DNA of 10,406 nucleotides from an uncultured Collinsella sp. GTDB lineage: Bacteria > Actinomycetota > Coriobacteriia > Coriobacteriales > Coriobacteriaceae. The stretch is from the NCBI GenBank assembly GCA_900550595.1, contig URTB01000032.1, positions 1 through 10,406 of the forward strand, written 5' to 3'. Shown piece after piece: positions 6,094-10,406 of this stretch. The notes below the pieces were generated by a model that was given only the letters and a program-made list of their open reading frames with translations, searched no databases and had not been told where the DNA came from. The stretch's first letter is position 1; each line of letters starts with the position of its first letter. Both the position numbers and the translations under genes were made by a program.

Positions 6094-7146
6094 TTACGCC
6101 ACGGTGTAAACCCAGTTGTGCTTATCCTCGACAGCACCGGACTGGATGCCAGTCAGGGTCTCGCGAAGCTTCTTCATCACAGGACCGATCTCGGTGTAGC
6201 CAGCCGGGAAGGTCACAGTCTCGTCGGCACCATAGACCTTGTTGTCGATCTCGCCCACCGGGGAGATGACGGCAGCGGTACCGCACAGGCCGCACTCCAC
6301 AAAGGTGCCGGCCTTGACCTCGGCCCACTCGACGGGACGCTGATCGACGGTCATACCCAGATCCTCGGCAACCTGAACGAGCGAACGACGGGTGATGGAG
6401 GGCAGGATGGAGTCGGTGTGCGACTGCGGGACGACGAGCGTGCCGTCCTCCTTCACGAACAGGACGTTGGCGCCACCGGTCTCCTCGACATAGGTGCGGG
6501 ACTCGGAGTCGAGATACAGGTTCTCGGCATAGCCCTCGCGGTGAGCCTCCATCGTGGGCTTAAGGGACATGGCGTAGTTCAGGCCAGCCTTGATGTTACC
6601 GGTGCCGTGCGGTGCGGCGCGGTCGTACTCGGAAACGCGCAGCTTGACGGGCTTGAGGCCACCCTTAAAGTACGGACCGACCGGGGTCACGAGAATGCGG
6701 AACGTGTACTCAGGAGCGGGAGCCACGCCAATCACGTCACCGGAGCCGATCATAAACGGACGGACATACAGAGTCGCGCCGGAGCCGAAGGGCGGAACCC
6801 AGGCGGCGTTGGCAGAAACGACCTGCTTAACGGCCTCAACGAACTTGTCCTTGGGGAACGGGGGCATCTCGAGGCGCTGGGCAGAGTTATACATGCGCTC
6901 GGCGTTCATGTCGGGACGGAAGCAGACGATGCTGCCGTCCTCGGCGGTGTAGGCCTTCAGGCCCTCAAAGACCTCCTGACAGTAATGGAAAATGCCGCCG
7001 CACTCGGAGACATGCAAGGTGTGGTCGGTGGTCAGGCCGCCCTCGTCCCACTCGCCGTCCTTCCAATGAGCCTCGTAGCTGTAATCGGTCTTCATGTAGC
7101 CAAAGCCGAGGCTACCCCAATCGATATCCTTCTTCTCGACAGTCAT
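6094..7146 (-). CDS. ilvE: Branched-chain amino acid aminotransferase
   Basis: This 350-residue fold-type IV PLP enzyme transfers the amino group between Leu, Ile or Val and 2-oxoglutarate, the last step of branched-chain synthesis and the first of breakdown. Visible motifs are HYCQEVFEGLKAY (54-66), RPDMNAERM (77-85), YVRPFMIGSG (127-136), GTGNIKAGLNYA (181-192, with Lys186 as the expected PLP Schiff-base lysine), YVEETGGANVLF (219-230), SILPSITRRSL (246-256) and CGTAAVISPVG (288-298). The length matches the long (BCAT/IlvE class II) form, like B. subtilis YbgE/YwaA. The start at 7146 has AAGGAG six bases upstream; in-frame ATGs further up lack one. It is a single-gene unit with a leader of about 150 nt and the nested hairpin just after its stop. 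No other ilv or leu gene is in view, so regulation is probably separate. Confidence 0.96.
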   Translation of the reverse strand: MTVEKKDIDWGSLGFGYMKTDYSYEAHWKDGEWDEGGLTTDHTLHVSECGGIFHYCQEVFEGLKAYTAEDGSIVCFRPDMNAERMYNSAQRLEMPPFPKDKFVEAVKQVVSANAAWVPPFGSGATLYVRPFMIGSGDVIGVAPAPEYTFRILVTPVGPYFKGGLKPVKLRVSEYDRAAPHGTGNIKAGLNYAMSLKPTMEAHREGYAENLYLDSESRTYVEETGGANVLFVKEDGTLVVPQSHTDSILPSITRRSLVQVAEDLGMTVDQRPVEWAEVKAGTFVECGLCGTAAVISPVGEIDNKVYGADETVTFPAGYTEIGPVMKKLRETLTGIQSGAVEDKHNWVYTVA

Positions 7147-7292
7147 ATGTCGCTCCTTACATACACAGTTGCATACTCGCGAACTCGCACGCAAGGACCG
7201 AGGCCGACCGCGTCGCAACGTCGCACACCCGGAGCGTAGAGCCGGACGGGACACGCGAACGGCATCAAAGCCGATGGCACGTCGATTCGCAT
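7147..7292 (-). other. Possible 49-codon leader ORF overlapping the ilvE start
   Basis: In the ilvE leader an ATG at 7292-7290 (MRIDVPSALMPF...) opens a 49-codon frame ending YVRSDI, whose TGA overlaps the ilvE ATG as ATGA. The predicted transcription start lies about one base before this ATG, so translation would have to be leaderless. Thirteen of 49 residues are Ile, Leu or Val, scattered rather than run together, which is only slightly above normal. It could couple translation to ilvE, or be chance in GC-rich DNA. Confidence 0.2.
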
Positions 7293-7299
7293 GCACGAG

Positions 7300-7328
7300 A
7301 TTGTACTCCCCGCACGCGTCTGATAAAA
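7300..7328 (-). promoter_or_regulatory. Candidate promoter of ilvE
   Basis: On the minus strand TACAAT (7305-7300) is a good -10, and TTTTAT (7328-7323) lies exactly 17 bases upstream as a weak -35, with A/T-rich DNA further upstream (7325-7370) that could serve as an UP element. It predicts a 5' leader of about 147 nt. No T-box motif was recognised in that leader. Confidence 0.45.
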
Positions 7329-7370
7329 CGCTTTTCTTTAACTAAGTAAAGTATTTTCATTTGACCGAAA

Positions 7371-7407
7371 CTAAAGAGGCCCGCCACCGTAAGCGGTGAC
7401 GGGCCTC
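7371..7407 (-). terminator. Intrinsic terminator of the dedA gene
   Basis: On the minus strand GAGGCCCG (7407-7400) pairs with CGGGCCTC (7383-7376), and inside it CACCG / CGGTG pair across a four-base loop, with one mismatch between the two segments. CTTTAG follows. It lies 28 bases after the dedA stop. Confidence 0.8.
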
Positions 7408-7435
7408 AACTGCACAGTCTGCGCGCTGGCTCGAG

Positions 7436-8083
7436 CTACGCGTTCTTTTTACCCAGCTTAGCCTTAACCAAGCCGACCACGGTCGGGATGATCGACACGG
7501 CGACGATGCCGATAATCAGCAGCTCAAAGTGCTCTTGCACAAAGGGAATGCCGCCAAAGAAGTAGCCCAGCAGCGTAAAGACCGTCGACCAGGTAATGCC
7601 GCCCAACACGTTAAAGATGACAAAGTTGCGCCAGTGCATGCCGCCCATGCCGGCGATAAAGGGCACAAAGGTGCGGATAAACGGGAAGAAGCGGCCCAGG
7701 AAGATGGCCAGGTGGCCCCACTTGTCCAAGAAGTCCTCGGACTTTTTGATGCGCTCGGGCGTCATGGCCTTTACCTTGCCCGAGGCGATGATCTTGCGGC
7801 CAAAGAAGTGGCCGATCATAAAGTTGCACTGATCGCCCAGGATGGCTGCGGCCCATGCGGTGGCCAGCAGGGCCACGATGTTAAAGCCACCGTTGTGGGC
7901 AAAGAAGCCCGAAGCAAACAGCAGCGAATCGCCAGGGAGAAACGGGAAGAACACCACGCCTGTCTCGATAAAGATAATCAGGAACACGCAGCCGTAGGCC
8001 ATAAGCGGGCCGGCGGCGATCCAGCTGGCAATCGCGGTGCGCGGGTCTTTGAGCAGCTCGGCGATAAAATTGATGAAACCCAT
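7436..8083 (-). CDS. DedA family (VTT-domain) inner-membrane protein
   Basis: This 215-residue, strongly hydrophobic protein is of the DedA/SNARE-associated family, which includes undecaprenyl-phosphate and phospholipid carriers or flippases such as UptA, YqjA and YghB. Family marks are the acidic Glu40 in FIETGVVFFPFLPGDSLL (38-55), GDQCNFMIGHFFGR (83-96), and RFFPFIRTFVPFIAGMGGM (131-149) with the conserved Arg131, Arg137 and Pro141. About five hydrophobic segments are seen, two of them likely re-entrant, and the tail is basic (KAKLGKKNA). The start at 8083 has GAGAGG nine bases upstream and fits the family N-terminus; a longer frame from 8167 would cross the likely promoter. It is a single gene, divergent from cysE. 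The lipid transported is not indicated by the sequence. Confidence 0.92.
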   Translation of the reverse strand: MGFINFIAELLKDPRTAIASWIAAGPLMAYGCVFLIIFIETGVVFFPFLPGDSLLFASGFFAHNGGFNIVALLATAWAAAILGDQCNFMIGHFFGRKIIASGKVKAMTPERIKKSEDFLDKWGHLAIFLGRFFPFIRTFVPFIAGMGGMHWRNFVIFNVLGGITWSTVFTLLGYFFGGIPFVQEHFELLIIGIVAVSIIPTVVGLVKAKLGKKNA

Positions 8084-8129
8084 GAAGTAAAACCTCTCAG
8101 TTGTGGGCGCGGACACGTCCAAGTTGACC

Positions 8130-8161
8130 AGTATACGGTTGCGGTGCCCCCTCGTGCGCAA
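8130..8161 (-). promoter_or_regulatory. Candidate promoter of the dedA gene
   Basis: TATACT (8135-8130 on the minus strand) is a strong -10, giving a leader of about 40 bases. TTGCGC (8161-8156) is the best -35 but the spacing is 20 bases, longer than usual. Confidence 0.35.
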
Positions 8162-8252
8162 CCCCACAAAAGCATGACTCCATTACCAGCAAGTTTGCAT
8201 AACTGACACCTGTCGTGCAAAGCCGCCAAGATTGTCCTTCCTAATCCCTAGC

Positions 8253-8277
8253 GAATCGCTATACTTTATTGAATCGC
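8253..8277 (+). promoter_or_regulatory. Candidate cysE -10 flanked by GAATCGC direct repeats
   Basis: TATACT (8260-8265) is a strong -10 about 42 bases before the cysE start. It is bracketed by two GAATCGC copies (8253-8259 and 8271-8277), spaced 18 bases start to start, which could be an operator for a regulator of cysteine synthesis. The -35 is poor: TTGTCC (8232-8237) is 22 bases away. No T-box or SAM riboswitch was recognised. Confidence 0.3.
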
Positions 8278-8306
8278 ATTGCCATGGCGCTAAGGGAGGG
8301 CGGTCG

Positions 8307-9011
8307 GTGAGCTTTATCAATACCATTCGCGAGGACATCAAGACCGTCCAGGCGCAGGACCCCGCCGCGCAAAACGGTCTGGTCATCTTCCTTTCCTATC
8401 CCGGCCTGCACGCCAAGTGGAACCACGTGCCAGAGCACTGGCTCTGGGAGCATGGCCATCGCTCGCTCGCCCGTGTGCTCTCGCAAATCACCCGCCACAT
8501 TACCGGCGTCGAAATTCATCCCGCTGCACAGATCGGCAAGCATTTCTTTATCGACCACGCCATGGGCGTCGTCATCGGCGAAACCACCATTGTGGGCGAC
8601 AACTGCGTGCTCTACCAGGGCGTCACGCTTGGCGGCACCGGCAACGAGACCGGCAAGCGCCACCCCACCCTGGGCAACAACGTCACCGTGGGCACAGGCG
8701 CTAAAGTGCTCGGCAACATTCGCATCGGCAACAACGTCAAAATCGGCGGCAATTCGGTCGTCGTCAAGGACGTACCCGACAACTGCACCGTCGTGGGCGT
8801 GCCGGGACGCATCATCAAGCGCAACGGCTGCCGCGTGTTCGAGGAGAGCTTCGATGCCAAGCAGCATCGCGAGTACATGCCCGACGCCGCCGCCGAGCAG
8901 TCCGCGCTCAACCGTCAGGGCATCACCGAGAACGCCCGCCGCGTCAAGGAACTCGAGCGAGAGGTGGCCGAGCTCAAAACCCTCGTCACCAAGCTCGTGG
9001 ACGAACGCTAG
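8307..9011 (+). CDS. cysE: Serine O-acetyltransferase
   Basis: This 234-residue enzyme acetylates L-serine with acetyl-CoA to O-acetylserine, the committed step to cysteine. The N-terminal helical part (about 1-65, with [20 protein letters not shown], 28-47) leads to a left-handed beta-helix of hexapeptide repeats (about 66-170). Catalytic residues are visible as His84 in [11 protein letters not shown] (82-92) and His119 in GKRHPTLG (116-123), matching His158 and His193 of E. coli CysE; the N-terminus is shorter than in E. coli, as in the Bacillus type. The C-terminal segment 205-234 ([20 protein letters not shown]) is a predicted coiled coil and could alter the usual tail contact with cysteine synthase. 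The GTG start at 8307 has GGGAGGG six bases upstream; no ATG in frame fits better. No cysK lies beside it. Confidence 0.95.
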   Translation: MSFINTIREDIKTVQAQDPAAQNGLVIFLSYPGLHAKWNHVPEHWLWEHGHRSLARVLSQITRHITGVEIHPAAQIGKHFFIDHAMGVVIGETTIVGDNCVLYQGVTLGGTGNETGKRHPTLGNNVTVGTGAKVLGNIRIGNNVKIGGNSVVVKDVPDNCTVVGVPGRIIKRNGCRVFEESFDAKQHREYMPDAAAEQSALNRQGITENARRVKELEREVAELKTLVTKLVDER

Positions 9012-9047
9012 AGCCGGACGGCCACCGACAACATTGACGCCAACGCA

Positions 9048-9086
9048 AAGGCGCGCCAGAGGATTCACCCCCGGCGCGCCTTATTT
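9048..9086 (+). terminator. Intrinsic terminator of cysE
   Basis: AAGGCGCGCC (9048-9057) and GGCGCGCCTT (9073-9082) form a perfect 10-bp stem with a 15-base loop, followed by ATTT. It begins 36 bases after the cysE stop. The U-tract is short but the stem is very stable. Confidence 0.75.
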
Positions 9087-9089
9087 GCG

Positions 9090-9120
9090 ATGTGACAAAG
9101 GGACTGTCCCTTTGTCACAT
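9090..9120. repeat. 31-nt palindrome abutting the right ABC gene's stop codon
   Basis: Arms 9090-9104 (ATGTGACAAAGGGAC) and 9106-9120 are perfect reverse complements around a single central base. Position 9120 is also the last base of the ABC gene's TAA. It lies between two convergent genes, but no U-run follows on either strand, so it is better described as a palindromic repeat than a terminator. The GGGAC-bearing palindrome recalls REP-type repeats; its copy number is unknown from this window. Confidence 0.7.
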
Positions 9121-10406
9121 TATGCGAACTGACTCAGATAGAGGTCGGCGTAGGCACCCTCGGCAGCCAGCAGCTCCTTATGCGTACCCTGCTCGATAAT
9201 GTTGCCGTGATCCATGACCAAGATCAGGTCGGCATCTACGATCGTCGACAGACGGTGCGCGATCACAAAGCTCGTACGCCCACGCATGAGCGCGTCCATG
9301 GCGCGGCCGATGGCGAGCTCGGTGCGCGTGTCCACACTCGACGTCGCCTCGTCCAGGATGAGAATCGCCGGGTTGTTGAGCAGCACGCGCGCAATGGTCA
9401 GCAGCTGGCGCTGACCCTGGCTAATGCTCTCGGCATCGTTGGCCACGCGCGTGTCATAGCCCTGCGGCATGGTGCGCACAAAGAAGTCGACCTGCGCGGC
9501 GCGTGCGGCCGCCACGATCTCCTCGCGCGTCGCCTCGGGGCAGCCATAGGCGATATTCTCGGCAATCGTTCCGTCGAACAGCCAGGCATCCTGCAACACC
9601 ATGCCAAACTGCTGGCGCAGCTCGCCACGATCCATGCGGCTCGTGTCCACGCCGTCGAGCGTAATGCGCCCGCCGTCAATCTCGTAGAAGCGCATGAGCA
9701 GGTTGATGAGCGTGGTTTTGCCCGCGCCCGTGGTTCCCACCACGGCGATCTTCTGGCCCGGCTCGGCGGTAAACGACACGTCGCGCATGAGCGGCTTGTC
9801 GGGCGCGTAGCCAAAGCGTACATGCTCAAAAGCGACACGGCCCTCAACGCGACCCGGCAGCCTGGCGGCCTCGCCCGGCTGCGGATCCGCCTCCATCTCG
9901 GGTTCATCGAGCAGGTCGAACACGCGCTCCGCACTCGCCAGCGCGCTCTGCAGCGAGTTGAAGGTAAACGACAGCTGCGTCATGGGTTCGGACGCCTCGT
10001 AGATAAACTGGAAGAACGCCTGGAACACGCCGACGGTCATGTGACCGGCAACCAGCATGCTGCAGCCCACGAGCGCAATCACGATCTGCGCCAGGCGACC
10101 AATAAAGCGAACCGCGGGTCCGACGGCGTTGATCATAAAGTCGGCCTTGGTGCTCACGCGCGCCAGCTCGCCCGAGGCCTCATGCACCTCGGAAGAGCTT
10201 TGGTGCTCGCGGTTGAATGCGCGAATCACCAAACGGCCCGAATAGCCTTCCTCGACCGCGCTCGTGATTTTGGACACCCACTCCTGGCGCTCGCCGGTCA
10301 CGTCATGTGTGCGACGCGAGACCACTTTGGTCATCAGCAGCGACAGCGCCATAAAGAACAAAAAGACGAGCGTGAGCGGCACGCTAAACACGAACATCAC
10401 GCTCAC
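9120..10406 (-). CDS. ABC exporter half-transporter, consensus-Glu subunit (5' end outside window)
   Basis: The last 428 residues of a type IV ABC exporter are present; roughly the first 200 residues, including several membrane helices, lie beyond the right edge. Fragment residues 1-150 are the end of the membrane domain (with RLVIRAFNREHQ, 58-69). The ATPase domain has Walker A GTTGAGKT (224-231), Q-loop Gln272, signature ISQGQRQLL (328-336), Walker B ILILDEATS (348-356) with the catalytic Glu353, and H-loop His384 in IAHRLSTI. The signature is SQGQ instead of SGGQ while the Walker B Glu is kept, which is the pattern of the TM288/LmrD-type partner in heterodimeric exporters. Such genes are usually second in the pair, so the first gene should lie upstream, off the right edge. 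Drug or lipid export is likely; the substrate is unknown. Confidence 0.94.
   Translation of the reverse strand: MSVMFVFSVPLTLVFLFFMALSLLMTKVVSRRTHDVTGERQEWVSKITSAVEEGYSGRLVIRAFNREHQSSSEVHEASGELARVSTKADFMINAVGPAVRFIGRLAQIVIALVGCSMLVAGHMTVGVFQAFFQFIYEASEPMTQLSFTFNSLQSALASAERVFDLLDEPEMEADPQPGEAARLPGRVEGRVAFEHVRFGYAPDKPLMRDVSFTAEPGQKIAVVGTTGAGKTTLINLLMRFYEIDGGRITLDGVDTSRMDRGELRQQFGMVLQDAWLFDGTIAENIAYGCPEATREEIVAAARAAQVDFFVRTMPQGYDTRVANDAESISQGQRQLLTIARVLLNNPAILILDEATSSVDTRTELAIGRAMDALMRGRTSFVIAHRLSTIVDADLILVMDHGNIIEQGTHKELLAAEGAYADLYLSQFA

Noticed and set aside
5495..6109. A 204-codon plus-strand open frame in the lemA-ilvE spacer
   Set aside because: It begins before the lemA terminator hairpin and reads through that hairpin, the MITE-like element and the nested hairpin; Pro/Arg-rich, with no ribosome site or domain.
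6118..7239. A 373-codon plus-strand open frame
   Set aside because: Antisense shadow of ilvE, which has all its catalytic motifs on the other strand.
7147..7299. T-box or other riboswitch in the ilvE leader
   Set aside because: I found no T-box consensus, specifier loop or antiterminator-terminator pair; only GC-rich DNA and the weak leader ORF.
8259..9068. A 269-codon minus-strand open frame
   Set aside because: Antisense to cysE and crossing its promoter and terminator; no domain recognised.
1..10406. CRISPR array, prophage, or defence system
   Set aside because: No spaced short direct repeats, no phage or toxin-antitoxin proteins and no transposase gene are present; the protein genes are mostly housekeeping and transport.

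Overview
The window is GC-rich bacterial DNA with short spacers, SD-led starts and many intrinsic hairpins. The gene set (heterodimer-type ABC exporters, TadA fused to glycerate kinase, LemA, DedA, CysE, an IlvE-type aminotransferase) and base composition suggest an anaerobic gut actinobacterium of the Coriobacteriia, perhaps Collinsella. That placement is an inference from style, not from a marker gene.

Layout, left to right. (1) 1-1567, minus: an ABC exporter subunit whose 3' end is outside the window. (2) 1568-2190: no protein gene; it holds the small SRP RNA (minus, about 2028-1905) with a clear promoter, and two long inverted repeats, one on each side of the RNA. (3) 2191-3972, minus: one continuous frame with a complete TadA-like tRNA adenosine deaminase domain followed by a complete glycerate kinase domain. 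(4) 4024-4113, plus: tRNA-Ser(TGA) with encoded CCA, divergent from the fusion gene and convergent with a TetR-family regulator (4117-4701, minus). (5) 4913-5464, plus: lemA, followed by a strong terminator. (6) 5465-6093: no protein gene; it holds a 208-bp element with 27-nt imperfect terminal inverted repeats, a minus-strand terminator and a 131-nt nested hairpin with a 32-bp perfect outer stem. (7) 6094-7146, minus: branched-chain aminotransferase with a leader of about 150 nt. (8) 7436-8083, minus: DedA-family membrane protein. (9) 8307-9011, plus: serine acetyltransferase (cysE) with a terminator. (10) 9120-10406, minus: the C-terminal two thirds of a second ABC exporter subunit; a 31-nt palindrome abuts its stop codon.

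How it fits together: tRNA-Ser, tadA and the SRP RNA form a translation and secretion neighbourhood that resembles the one near dnaX in Firmicutes, but here an exporter gene follows the SRP RNA. The two ABC genes carry complementary departures from consensus: Asp in place of the catalytic Glu in the left one, and an SQGQ signature in the right one. These are the hallmarks of the two partner types in heterodimeric exporters. Because they lie at opposite ends, each probably pairs with a neighbour outside the window. ilvE and cysE are single amino-acid metabolism genes, each with its own promoter and terminator.

The least explained content is the set of five long palindromic structures in the intergenic DNA. 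Most lack the poly-U tail of a terminator and look more like REP- or MITE-type repeats. The most unusual coding feature is the TadA-glycerate kinase fusion.
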